Assembly: GCA_029008035.1 (NCBI GenBank)
Contig: JAQXIY010000037.1
Location: 1 to 56,734, forward strand
From: Lachnospiraceae bacterium
GTDB taxonomy: Bacteria > Bacillota > Clostridia > Lachnospirales > Lachnospiraceae
DNA: 56,734 nt
Reading direction: 5' to 3'
This document shows positions 1 through 9,109 of this stretch, piece by piece; position 1 is the stretch's first letter; each line of letters opens with the position of its first letter. The position numbers and the translations under genes are program-made. Under the pieces are notes generated by a model. It ran no database searches and was not told the origin of the DNA. It worked only from the letters and a program-made list of their open reading frames with translations.

Positions 1-62
1 TTGTACAAAGATAAACCGACCACTCACAAGTACCCTTTATATAAATAATTATCTTTGTACAA
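1..62. repeat. Perfect 14-bp inverted repeat TTGTACAAAGATAA / TTATCTTTGTACAA with 34-nt spacer
   Basis: Read directly: 1-14 and 49-62 are exact reverse complements. Confidence 0.85.
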
Positions 63-204
63 TTTATATTAATTAAGATATATAATAGAATCTGATTCTG
101 TTATCTTTATTATAATAATAATTATATTATATAGCAATTACATAATTTCTAATCGTGTTGCAATCTATGAAGTAATTATTATAAAATGGAGATAACAAGA
201 ATAT

Positions 205-681
205 ATGTGTGGGGTGTTGATTATGGTGATGGATTTTCTTAAAAAATATCAGGAAGAATTGATAGCCGAGAAGATTGAAATTAAGGAAGAATATGATTTG
301 CTTTTGAGTAAGATAAAGGAAAATGAAAAGTTTCTCAATCTCTTAGAAGAAGAGAATCAAGCACTTTTTTCTGATTTTACACCGAGAGAAGTAAGCTATA
401 AACATAAAGATAAGATTATAGAAGTACAGAGTACACTGGATAAATTACAAAACGACAAATCTTCTATGGAAGATAAGTTACATCATATGGATGGACGGTT
501 GTCTGAACTTACAACTATTATTGATTCTATGATGGAAACGGAACATTCTTCTTTACAATCTGCAACAGATGATAACGATAATACAAAACTAAAACGCCAA
601 TTACAGAATATCTCCGGTTATATTTTCAGTGATCCAACCAGAGCAAGTATAGAATTACAACACATAATATCTGAATTGTAA
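205..681 (+). CDS. Hypothetical coiled-coil protein upstream of parA (true start may be ATG at 223 or 229)
   Basis: ORF track; Glu/Lys/Leu-rich sequence, no recognised domain. Confidence 0.6.
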   Translation: MCGVLIMVMDFLKKYQEELIAEKIEIKEEYDLLLSKIKENEKFLNLLEEENQALFSDFTPREVSYKHKDKIIEVQSTLDKLQNDKSSMEDKLHHMDGRLSELTTIIDSMMETEHSSLQSATDDNDNTKLKRQLQNISGYIFSDPTRASIELQHIISEL

Positions 682-773
682 TTTTTTGTTGTGCACATTT
701 TATATTTATATTTATATCTTTCTATTTTTTTTCTATATATCCAGATTCAATACCATATATAGTTTATCAATAT

Positions 774-799
774 AACAATGTTTCACGTGAAACATTGTT
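774..799. promoter_or_regulatory. parS site 1 (TGTTTCACGTGAAACA at 779-794) inside a 26-bp perfect palindrome
   Basis: Exact match to the Firmicutes Spo0J/ParB parS consensus; adjacent to parAB. Confidence 0.95.
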
Positions 800-887
800 T
801 TTTATATATAGTAATATAATGAATAAGGTACAAGATTTAGTATCAGAAAAAAATTACAACAACTAAATAATCGAAATATTAATACAT

Positions 888-905
888 ATGTTTCACGTGA
901 AACAT
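888..905. promoter_or_regulatory. parS site 2 (TGTTTCACGTGAAACA at 889-904)
   Basis: Exact consensus parS, 110 bp from site 1. Confidence 0.95.
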
Positions 906-1036
906 TTTAAAAACACATATATTTTATAACTAGATGTAGTGGTCAAGTCTTATATTTACGGGGTTTTGCCGGAGAAAAACAAGTAGAAAAGGATATTTCA
1001 AAGTGATATAATAACAAAAGCGAAAAGAGAAAGGGA

Positions 1037-1813
1037 ATGAAAATGGGAAGAATAATAGCAATAGCAAACCAAAAGGGAGGAGTAGGAAAAACAACTACTT
1101 CTATTAATTTATCTGCATGTTTGGCAGAGATGGGAAAGAATGTACTGGTTATTGATTTAGATCCACAGGGAAATACTACAAGTGGATTTGGTATCGATAA
1201 GAGCGAGGTGGAAAACACAGTATACGAATTAATGCTGGATGAGTGCAGTATTAAAGAGAGTATGACTAAGGTGGACAATATTGATCATTTATCATTAATA
1301 CCATCTAATGTTAATCTTGCCGGTGCGGAAATTGAATTATTAGGAATTAATGAGAAAGAATACATTCTAAAAAATGCAGTAGATTATATCAGAGATGATT
1401 ATGATTTTATCATCATTGATTGTCCTCCTTCATTAAATATGTTGACAGTTAATGCCATGACAACAGCAGATTCTATTCTTGTACCAATTCAGTGTGAGTA
1501 CTATGCACTTGAAGGAATCAGTCAGTTAATACATACCATCGACCTGGTTCAGGAGCGATTAAATGCAAATCTTAAGATTGAAGGTGTTGTATTTACTATG
1601 TATGATGCAAGAACGAATTTATCTTCAGATGTTGTAGATACTGTTAAGGAGAATCTTAACGCTACCGTATACCAGACGATTATTCCAAGAAATGTTCGTT
1701 TGGCTGAGGCACCATCACATGGTTTGCCAATTAATCTTTATGATCCAAAATCAGCAGGTGCGGAGAGTTATCGTAATTTAGCAAAAGAAATAATAGGTAG
1801 AAAGGATATCTAA
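1037..1813 (+). CDS. parA: Chromosome partitioning ATPase ParA/Soj
   Basis: IIAIANQKGGVGKTTTSINLSACLA deviant Walker A; next to parB and parS (internal start MGRIIAIANQ possible). Confidence 0.95.
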   Translation: MKMGRIIAIANQKGGVGKTTTSINLSACLAEMGKNVLVIDLDPQGNTTSGFGIDKSEVENTVYELMLDECSIKESMTKVDNIDHLSLIPSNVNLAGAEIELLGINEKEYILKNAVDYIRDDYDFIIIDCPPSLNMLTVNAMTTADSILVPIQCEYYALEGISQLIHTIDLVQERLNANLKIEGVVFTMYDARTNLSSDVVDTVKENLNATVYQTIIPRNVRLAEAPSHGLPINLYDPKSAGAESYRNLAKEIIGRKDI

Positions 1814-1814
1814 G

Positions 1815-2729
1815 ATGGCAGCAAAAAAGAATGGATTGGGTAAAGGTTTAGATTCTTTGATTCCAAGCAAGCCGGTGGAAGATAAGAAGGGAAAAGAAGA
1901 ACAGGTTGCATCAGAAGACAGCAAGGTAATGGTCAGTATTGATAAGGTAGAACCAAATGCGGATCAGCCAAGAAAAGCCTTTGACGAAGATGCTTTGATG
2001 GAGTTATCTGATTCTATTAAGCAGCATGGTGTGTTATCTCCACTTTGGGTTCATGAAGTGAAGAATGGAAAAGATTCTTTCTATGAGATTATTGCCGGTG
2101 AGCGTAGATGGCGTGCAGCAAAAAAGGCCGGACTAAAAGAAGTTCCTGTTATCATTATGGATTTAACAGAGCAGGAAATTGTAGAAATTTCTCTTATTGA
2201 GAATATTCAGCGCGAGGACTTAAATCCTATTGAAGAGGCATTGGCTTATAAGAAGCTATTGGATGAGTTTAATCTGAAACAGGACGAAGTGGCTGAAAGA
2301 GTTTCAAAGAGTAGAACTGCAGTTACCAACTCTATGAGATTGTTGAAGTTGGATGACCGAGTTCAGCAGATGGTAATTGATGAAATGATTTCCACCGGTC
2401 ATGCCAGAGCAATTCTTGGTATTACCGATAAGGATAAACAGTATGAGTTTGCCCAGAGAGTATTCGATGAGAAACTTAGTGTTCGTGATGTGGAGAAGGA
2501 AGTAAAAAAACTTTCCAGCGAGAAGCCGGAAGACAAGAAGCCGGAGTCTAAGATTGATCCAAAATTATTGACCATTTACAATGATTTACAGGAACAGATG
2601 AAGAAGACTCTTGGTACAAAGGTATCCATTGTTCCAAAGGACAATAAAAAAGGTAAGATTGAAATTGAGTATTACACACAGGATGAATTAGATCGACTTG
2701 TTATGATGATTCAATCTGCAAAAGAATAA
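1815..2729 (+). CDS. parB: Chromosome partitioning protein ParB/Spo0J
   Basis: ParB N-terminal motif 'EIIAGERRWRAAKKAGL', HTH region, follows parA. Confidence 0.95.
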   Translation: MAAKKNGLGKGLDSLIPSKPVEDKKGKEEQVASEDSKVMVSIDKVEPNADQPRKAFDEDALMELSDSIKQHGVLSPLWVHEVKNGKDSFYEIIAGERRWRAAKKAGLKEVPVIIMDLTEQEIVEISLIENIQREDLNPIEEALAYKKLLDEFNLKQDEVAERVSKSRTAVTNSMRLLKLDDRVQQMVIDEMISTGHARAILGITDKDKQYEFAQRVFDEKLSVRDVEKEVKKLSSEKPEDKKPESKIDPKLLTIYNDLQEQMKKTLGTKVSIVPKDNKKGKIEIEYYTQDELDRLVMMIQSAKE

Positions 2730-2741
2730 CAGAACATATGT

Positions 2742-3263
2742 TTGGTAAGAGGTATAGACATGTTTGAACAATATCTAGGAATTAGTACGGATTATATTAT
2801 TATTGGCTTGGCAGCACTTATTGTCATCCTGATCATTTTGATGATTATTAATGTGGTACAGATGAGCAAGCTAAAGAAGAGATATGCAATTTTTATGAAG
2901 GGTAAGAATGCAAAGTCTCTGGAGGAGACATTAATTTATCGATTGGAGCAGGTGGATGAGTTAATCGAGAACAATGCTGCCAATGAGAGAAATATTGACA
3001 CTATCTTTAAGAAGATGAAATTTGATTTTCAGAAATATGGTTTGGTTAAGTATGATGCCTTTCAGGAGATGGGTGGAAAATTGAGTTTTTCCCTTGCCCT
3101 GTTAAACGAAAAGGATGATGGCTTTGTCTTAAACGCGGTTCATAGCAGAGACGGCTGTTATACTTATGTAAAGGAAATCATTGACGGCCATTCTATTATT
3201 TCTTTGGCGGAAGAGGAGCAACAGGCATTGGAGCAGGCCCTCTCAAGTACAAATGGAAAGTAG
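2742..3263 (+). CDS. DUF4446-type membrane-anchored protein
   Basis: N-terminal TM, 'FQKYGLVKYDAFQEMGGKLSFSLALLNEKDDGFVLNAVHSRDGCYTYVKEI'; typical gene after parB in Clostridia. Confidence 0.75.
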   Translation: MVRGIDMFEQYLGISTDYIIIGLAALIVILIILMIINVVQMSKLKKRYAIFMKGKNAKSLEETLIYRLEQVDELIENNAANERNIDTIFKKMKFDFQKYGLVKYDAFQEMGGKLSFSLALLNEKDDGFVLNAVHSRDGCYTYVKEIIDGHSIISLAEEEQQALEQALSSTNGK

Positions 3264-3269
3264 GACTTT

Positions 3270-4142
3270 ATGCATAGTTATTTACCAGCCATTGGATTTT
3301 CAAATATCACAAAAGAAGAACTGGATCGTATGATATATGAAGCCATTCGTCGGCCGGATGGCCATGAAGTGGCATTTGATTCAGAGGGAAATGAGTATGT
3401 GGAATTAGCGTTTGAAGTTTGCAAGAATGTGGGAATAGCCATTCGTGGTGTATATGACATGGATGACAATTTCAAGGTGGATTATTATTATCCTTATTGT
3501 GTGGGCCACACTTTGTCTTCTTCTGCTAATTTGGACATTATCAAGCAATCGGATAAGGAGAGCTACCAGGGTCTTTGCGATGAGATGCGACTGGGTGTGA
3601 ATATGATTTTTTATCTCCAGAATATGATGGAGTATCTGCAAAAGGGTGAAGGGAGAACCTTCTTCGGAGACGAGCACTATCGCAATACCTATTTGACAGG
3701 ATTATCTCTGGGAGGAAAGGTTCTTCTTCCTGTGAGAAAAACTGACAACAGCACAAAACAACAAAGAGAAGTGGATCGACCTACCTTAATGGCAGCAGCC
3801 AGAGAAGGAGATGAGGAGGCTATCGAGAGTCTCACCATCGATGACATGGACACTTACTCTATGATTTCCAAGCGGGTTACCAAGGAAGATATTTATAGTA
3901 TTGTCACCACGACGTTTATGCCCTATGGTATAGAGAGTGACAAATATACCATCATTGCAGATATTCTGGATATGGAAAAGATGGTGAATCAGGTAACGCA
4001 GGAGCAGATGTATCTGTTGCATTTGGAAAGTAATGATATTGCATTTGATGTGTGCATTAATCAAAAAGATTTGTTGGGGGAACCCGCTGTGGGACGCAGA
4101 TTTAAGGGTAATGTCTGGTTGCAGGGCCGGGTAGAATTCTAA
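3270..4142 (+). CDS. DUF3881-like conserved hypothetical protein
   Basis: ORF track; sequence style and position typical of Lachnospiraceae; family assignment from memory. Confidence 0.55.
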   Translation: MHSYLPAIGFSNITKEELDRMIYEAIRRPDGHEVAFDSEGNEYVELAFEVCKNVGIAIRGVYDMDDNFKVDYYYPYCVGHTLSSSANLDIIKQSDKESYQGLCDEMRLGVNMIFYLQNMMEYLQKGEGRTFFGDEHYRNTYLTGLSLGGKVLLPVRKTDNSTKQQREVDRPTLMAAAREGDEEAIESLTIDDMDTYSMISKRVTKEDIYSIVTTTFMPYGIESDKYTIIADILDMEKMVNQVTQEQMYLLHLESNDIAFDVCINQKDLLGEPAVGRRFKGNVWLQGRVEF

Positions 4143-4194
4143 GAAGTCATTGACAATCTATTCTGTTGTCAGTAGAATTGAATAGGTTGTTTTT

Positions 4195-4266
4195 GTTCTC
4201 ATAGTTAAATGGATATAACAAGTGCCTCCTAAGCACTAGTTGAGGGTTCGATTCCCCCTGGGAACA
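4195..4266 (+). tRNA. tRNA-Arg (anticodon CCT)
   Basis: Cloverleaf by eye: acceptor GTTCTCA/TGGGAAC, anticodon arm AGTGC-CTCCTAA-GCACT, T loop TTCGATT (one A-C mismatch in T stem). Confidence 0.9.
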
Positions 4267-4273
4267 TTCTTTT

Positions 4274-4310
4274 TTGCAGTAATGATTGAATACAATTATT
4301 ACTGCAATTT
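4274..4310 (+). terminator. Terminator-like hairpin after tRNA-Arg
   Basis: TTGCAGTAAT ... ATTACTGCAA followed by TTTT. Confidence 0.65.
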
Positions 4311-4380
4311 TACTTTTCGGCAAAGCATACCGGAGAGTTCAACTAAAATTAATATAGTGCATTGGTTCTTGCTGATGTAT

Positions 4381-4429
4381 TTCTGAATCATTTCTTAGAT
4401 ATTCAGAAAATCGCAGATAGGTGCGATTT
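4381..4429. promoter_or_regulatory. Two adjacent perfect inverted repeats upstream of tetR-like gene
   Basis: TTCTGAAT-N12-ATTCAGAA then AAATCGCA-GATAGG-TGCGATTT, just before the ribosome-binding site. Confidence 0.6.
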
Positions 4430-4459
4430 GGTTTGAAATGAGCGGAGGAGAAGTAAAGT

Positions 4460-5026
4460 ATGAGTAAGGAAACTACAAAGATTGCTATTGCTTTTGCATT
4501 TAAGGAATTATTATTAGAAAAACCACTGGATAAGATAACGGTAAATGATATCACAGAAAAGTGTGAAATGAATCGTCAGACTTTTTATTATCATTTCCAT
4601 GATATTTTGGAACTTACCGAATGGATCTGTGAGGAGGATGCAGAAAGGGCATTAAAGGAAAATAGAACTTATGATACCTGGCAAGAGGGATTTCTGGCTA
4701 TTTTCAATATGATAAAGAAAGACAAGGCATTTATTACTAATATTTATTATCATGTTCCAAAAGATTATTTATATCGCTATTTGTACAGGGTTACCTATCA
4801 GCTTCTATATAATGTGTTAGAAGAAAAAGCAGAAGGAATGATTGTTAGGGAAGAAGACAAGTCATTTATTGCAAACTTTTATAAGTATGGATTTGTAGGT
4901 CTTGTACTAGAATGGATTAATGAAGGAATGAAAGAAGATCCTAAACAAATCATTGAACGCTTAAATTCACTGATTGAGGGAACATTTAACCATGCACTTA
5001 ATAATGCAAAATTAAATAAGAAATAA
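4460..5026 (+). CDS. TetR/AcrR family transcriptional regulator
   Basis: 'DKITVNDITEKCEMNRQTFYYHFHDILELTEWI' TetR HTH. Confidence 0.9.
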   Translation: MSKETTKIAIAFAFKELLLEKPLDKITVNDITEKCEMNRQTFYYHFHDILELTEWICEEDAERALKENRTYDTWQEGFLAIFNMIKKDKAFITNIYYHVPKDYLYRYLYRVTYQLLYNVLEEKAEGMIVREEDKSFIANFYKYGFVGLVLEWINEGMKEDPKQIIERLNSLIEGTFNHALNNAKLNKK

Positions 5027-5095
5027 TATTTCTGTTAGACAGGAATACTATAAAATGACAAATTATGTTGTTTGTCGTATTATAATTCAATATGA

Positions 5096-5130
5096 GGGGA
5101 TTGTCGTTATTTATGACAATCCCCTGTTTT
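5096..5130 (+). terminator. Intrinsic terminator
   Basis: GGGGATTGTC-GTTATTTAT-GACAATCCCC then TGTTTTT. Confidence 0.8.
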
Positions 5131-5187
5131 TATATATTTTAATTTTGATGCTTTGTGAATACACTAAAGGACATAGAAACAACAGAC

Positions 5188-5210
5188 AACCTAAATATTG
5201 AATTTAGGTT
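5188..5210. promoter_or_regulatory. Perfect inverted repeat in the leader of the oleate hydratase gene
   Basis: AACCTAAAT-ATTGA-ATTTAGGTT. Confidence 0.55.
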
Positions 5211-5240
5211 AGAAAAGAAAAAGAAAAGGAGTGTGTTTTT

Positions 5241-7034
5241 ATGTACTATTCTTCAGGAACTTATGAAGCATTTGCAAAACCGGAGAAACCAGAGAGAGTT
5301 GATAGAAAATCAGCGTATATTATCGGAACAGGACTTGCAGGACTTTCCGCAGCATTTTATCTTGTAAGAGATGGGCAGGTAAAGGGTGATAGAATTCATC
5401 TTTTAGAGAAACTTGATCTTGCAGGTGGTAGCTGTGATGGTAGAAAAGATATTAGAAAGGGCTTCTACATGAGAGGTGGTAGAGAGATGGATAACCACTT
5501 TGAATGTATGTGGGATATGTTTCGAGATGTTCCGTCCATTGAGACTCCGGGAATTTCCGTACTTGACGAGTATTATTGGCTAAATAAGCATGATCCAAAC
5601 TATTCTCTCTGTCGAGCATCAGAAAAGTGTGGGCAGGATGCTCATACAGATAAAAAATTCACACTTGATAAGGAATCTGCAATGGCACTTTCCAAGTTAT
5701 TCATGACACCGGAAAAGGATCTCGAAGATAAGAAAATCAGTGAAGTTCTTCCTGATTCCTTTTGGAATACAAACTTCTGGCTTTATTGGCAGACAATGTT
5801 TGCATTTCAGAAATGGTCATCAGCTCTCGAGATGAAGAGATATTTATGCAGGTATTGTCATCATATTGATGGACTACCTGATTTTACAGCTCTTCGGTTT
5901 ACAAAATACAATCAGTATGAGAGCATGATTTTACCTCTTGTAAGATATCTCGAAAGTCACGGTGTAACGGTAGACTACGGAATAGATGTAAAAAATGTTG
6001 TTATCAAAGATGAAAATGGGAAGAAGGTTGCCACTCAGATTGTGTATGAGAAGGATGGAAAGACAGATACCATCGATCTCGTAGAGGATGATTTAGTATT
6101 CATCACGAATGGTTGCTGTACAGATACCTCTTGTTATGGCGATCAGAATACTGCGCCAGACTTAAGCAATGTAAAAAACGGCACAGGTGAGTCATGGGAT
6201 TTGTGGAAAAATATCGCTGCACAGGCTAAAAATGGAGAGTATGGTAATCCAGAAAAATTCTGTAGCGATTTCGAAGCGACTAACTGGATGAGTGCAACGG
6301 TTGAAACCAATGACGAAGAAATTATTCAGAAGATTATTGGTGTATGTAAGAGAGATCCAAGAGAAGGAAAGGTAACAACCGGTGGTATTGTTACAGTTAA
6401 GGACAGCACAGATAATTGGTATCTTTCATGGACAATTAACCGTCAGCCACAGTTCAAAGCACAGGATAAAAATACAGTTCTCATTTGGATTTATGCACTT
6501 ACTACCAATAAGGAAGGTAATTATGTAAAAAAAGCTATACGTGACTGTACCGGTGAAGAGGTATGCCGCGAGTGGCTGTATCATATTGGAGTACCAACAG
6601 ACAAGATTGATGATTGGGCAAAGAATCGTTGTAATACAACAACTTGTTTTATGCCTTATATTAATGCATTCTTCCAGCCTAGAAAGGAAGAAGACAGACC
6701 ACTTGTTGTTCCCAAGGGAGCAGTCAACTTTGCATTTCTTGGCCAGTTTGCTGAGACACCAAGAGATACAATTTTTACTACAGAGTATTCTATCCGTACC
6801 GGAATGGAAGCAGTATATACACTTCTTAACGTTGACAGAGGTGTTCCGGAGGTTTGGGGCTCTAAGTATGATGTAAGAGAATTGCTTCGCGCTGCATATT
6901 ATGCAATTGATAAGAAAACCCTTGATGAACTTCCGTTATCATTCAAGGAAAAGATACTTTTAAAGAAAGTACTTGAAGCTGTGAAAGGAACTGATGTAGA
7001 AATTCTGCTTAGGGAAAGTGGATTAATTAAATAA
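5241..7034 (+). CDS. ohyA: Oleate hydratase (myosin-cross-reactive antigen family)
   Basis: 'AYIIGTGLAGLSAAFYLVRDG', 'GGSCDG', 'GFYMRGGREMDNHFECMWDMFRDVPSIE' typical of the family. Confidence 0.93.
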   Translation: MYYSSGTYEAFAKPEKPERVDRKSAYIIGTGLAGLSAAFYLVRDGQVKGDRIHLLEKLDLAGGSCDGRKDIRKGFYMRGGREMDNHFECMWDMFRDVPSIETPGISVLDEYYWLNKHDPNYSLCRASEKCGQDAHTDKKFTLDKESAMALSKLFMTPEKDLEDKKISEVLPDSFWNTNFWLYWQTMFAFQKWSSALEMKRYLCRYCHHIDGLPDFTALRFTKYNQYESMILPLVRYLESHGVTVDYGIDVKNVVIKDENGKKVATQIVYEKDGKTDTIDLVEDDLVFITNGCCTDTSCYGDQNTAPDLSNVKNGTGESWDLWKNIAAQAKNGEYGNPEKFCSDFEATNWMSATVETNDEEIIQKIIGVCKRDPREGKVTTGGIVTVKDSTDNWYLSWTINRQPQFKAQDKNTVLIWIYALTTNKEGNYVKKAIRDCTGEEVCREWLYHIGVPTDKIDDWAKNRCNTTTCFMPYINAFFQPRKEEDRPLVVPKGAVNFAFLGQFAETPRDTIFTTEYSIRTGMEAVYTLLNVDRGVPEVWGSKYDVRELLRAAYYAIDKKTLDELPLSFKEKILLKKVLEAVKGTDVEILLRESGLIK

Positions 7035-7060
7035 AGACATCTATCGGTAATTATACAATG

Positions 7061-7090
7061 CTGCCGTATCACGTGAAGTTGATGCGGCAG
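7061..7090. terminator. Hairpin between convergent ohyA and kinase genes (no U-tract)
   Basis: CTGCCGTATCA-CGTGAAGT-TGATGCGGCAG, 11 bp with one G-U. Confidence 0.5.
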
Positions 7091-7120
7091 CTAAAAGTAT
7101 ATATGCCACACAAAAAATTG

Positions 7121-9109
7121 TTACAGTAAATACGTTCTCAAAATTTGCTCCAAAGAATCCACATCGATAGGTTTTTCCAAAAGATCTCTGAATCCTGCCT
7201 CTTTGTATCTTGATTTGGCATCGGATGTGATATTTGCAGTCAAAGCAATGATTGGTATGTCAGAAAAGGATGGGCCTAACTTCCCTATTTCTCTTAGGGT
7301 ATCTACACCACTCATCTCCGGCATGAGATCATCTAAGAGTATAAGATCATAACGGGATGCAGAAATCATAGAAAGACCTTCCTGCCCATCGGACGCAATA
7401 TCAACTAAGGCACCGGTGTCCTTTAACAATTCCTTTACAATGATAAGATTTGTTCTCATATCATCAATAACCAAGATACGATTGCCGGATAAGGAAAGAG
7501 ATGAAGGAGTTTTCGATTCTGTCTTATCATCCTCATTTTCTGAAATGGTTGCCGGTATTTCTAAATCAGGAAGGGACTGTATGATGCCAAAGGAGAAGGT
7601 GGAACCCTCACCTTTGATACTTTCCACTTCCAGCTTACTGTCCATCAATTCCAACAGGGATATTACAATACTCATGCCCAGACCGGAACCCGGGATGTCT
7701 GTATGTTTTTCCTCGTCAATACGCTCATAGGAGGCAAACAGCTTGTCCATATTTTCCGGGGCAATTCCAACTCCGGTATCCTTAACTTTTACAGATAATG
7801 TACCGGAGAGATTATCGGAGGAACTGTATTCCATGCTCAGGGTGACGGTTCCTTTCTTTGTATACTTGATGGCATTGGAAAGCAGGTTAATGATAATCTG
7901 CTTAATGCGCATACTGTCACCATAAAGCTGTTTTGGCATAGAAGAATCAATGTCAAACTCCAGTGACAAATCTTTTTCTCTTGCCAAAACGGACGTGATG
8001 GCAAAGACATCATTTACCATAGATGAAACGGAATATGCTTCCGGGAAAATCTCTATTTTTCCTGCTGTCAGTCGATTATAATCTAAAACGTCATTTACAA
8101 TATGCAAAAGATGTTTTCCGGCATTTTGGATGTCTTTGGCATAGGAGATAATGGAAGGATCTTTGGCCTCCCTTAAAATAATTTCGTCCATCCCCAAGAT
8201 AGCATTCAAAGGCGTCCTTATCTCGTGGGAAATAGATGAAATCATTCCGGACTGATCCGAATGTGCGCATTGCAATTCTTTGTTTTGTTGTTCAACGGCT
8301 GAAATAATATTTTGCTGTTGAAGAAGGCGCATCATATCCTTATGGATGTCTTCAACCGTGTAGACAAAGACGGGATTCTTACGGGAAAAATCAGATACCC
8401 GGGTGAAGGATAGACGAACCCAGATGTATTCTCCCTGTAAGTTTCTCATTTGAATCTCATAAGAAAAGCAGGGAGCCTTTTCTAACATATCAATGATGTG
8501 ATCCGGTTCTGAAACAGACAAAAAAGTAACCTTGTCTGAAGGAAGAAACATATCCGTAATCATAAAACGCCACTGAGAGTATGTAATGTCCAGATAATCG
8601 TGATGTTTTCCGGCCAGTTCGGAAATGTTGGTATTCTTACAAATATCATTTTTCAAATCCACCATCATAGAAAAGAGATATTTTTCTGAAAGAATGTCCA
8701 ACTTTTGTTGTCCGCTGATTTGCATTTCAAGATTTTCGCTGTTATCTAAAAAATATAGAGAAAAAATATTTTTGTTTATCTGAAGGATACGGTATTCCAG
8801 AGTGATTTTATCCTTTTCACCGGGAAGAATAATGTAATCGTGATAATTCCCCTGCTTAAACAGACTGATATCGATAAAACTGTTGTATTTGTCGTCTACG
8901 GAAGAATCATCCTCCATGGTTTGAAGGAAAATAGATTTATACAGGGTGGTAAGAGAGCCGGATTTTGGTATCTTGCCTGCAAAGAGTTCATCGGCCTTTG
9001 CAATTTCATATGTATTGTCATCTCCGTAAATCAATATAATAGCGTGACATTTGTTTATAAAAGAAGTATAGGATTGTCTGAGAAGCTTTCTTCGAACAAT
9101 TTCTTTCAT
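7121..9109 (-). CDS. Hybrid sensor histidine kinase (PAS-like, HisKA, HATPase, receiver)
   Basis: 'MISSISHEIRTPLNAILGMDEI', N box 'INLLSNAIKYTKKG', 'VKDTGVGIAPENM', 'GSGLGMSIV', REC 'LILLDDLMPEMSG'. ORF opens at 9151; the ATG at 9109 overlaps the upstream stop. Confidence 0.92.
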   Translation of the reverse strand: MKEIVRRKLLRQSYTSFINKCHAIILIYGDDNTYEIAKADELFAGKIPKSGSLTTLYKSIFLQTMEDDSSVDDKYNSFIDISLFKQGNYHDYIILPGEKDKITLEYRILQINKNIFSLYFLDNSENLEMQISGQQKLDILSEKYLFSMMVDLKNDICKNTNISELAGKHHDYLDITYSQWRFMITDMFLPSDKVTFLSVSEPDHIIDMLEKAPCFSYEIQMRNLQGEYIWVRLSFTRVSDFSRKNPVFVYTVEDIHKDMMRLLQQQNIISAVEQQNKELQCAHSDQSGMISSISHEIRTPLNAILGMDEIILREAKDPSIISYAKDIQNAGKHLLHIVNDVLDYNRLTAGKIEIFPEAYSVSSMVNDVFAITSVLAREKDLSLEFDIDSSMPKQLYGDSMRIKQIIINLLSNAIKYTKKGTVTLSMEYSSSDNLSGTLSVKVKDTGVGIAPENMDKLFASYERIDEEKHTDIPGSGLGMSIVISLLELMDSKLEVESIKGEGSTFSFGIIQSLPDLEIPATISENEDDKTESKTPSSLSLSGNRILVIDDMRTNLIIVKELLKDTGALVDIASDGQEGLSMISASRYDLILLDDLMPEMSGVDTLREIGKLGPSFSDIPIIALTANITSDAKSRYKEAGFRDLLEKPIDVDSLEQILRTYLL

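Noticed and set aside
5096-5130. GGGGATTGTC hairpin as a riboswitch/attenuator of ohyA
   Set aside because: A simple terminator for the TetR gene explains it; no alternative pairing was evident.
7068-7079. TCACGTGA core resembling parS
   Set aside because: Flanks do not match TGTTTCACGTGAAACA; it lies in the hairpin between convergent genes.
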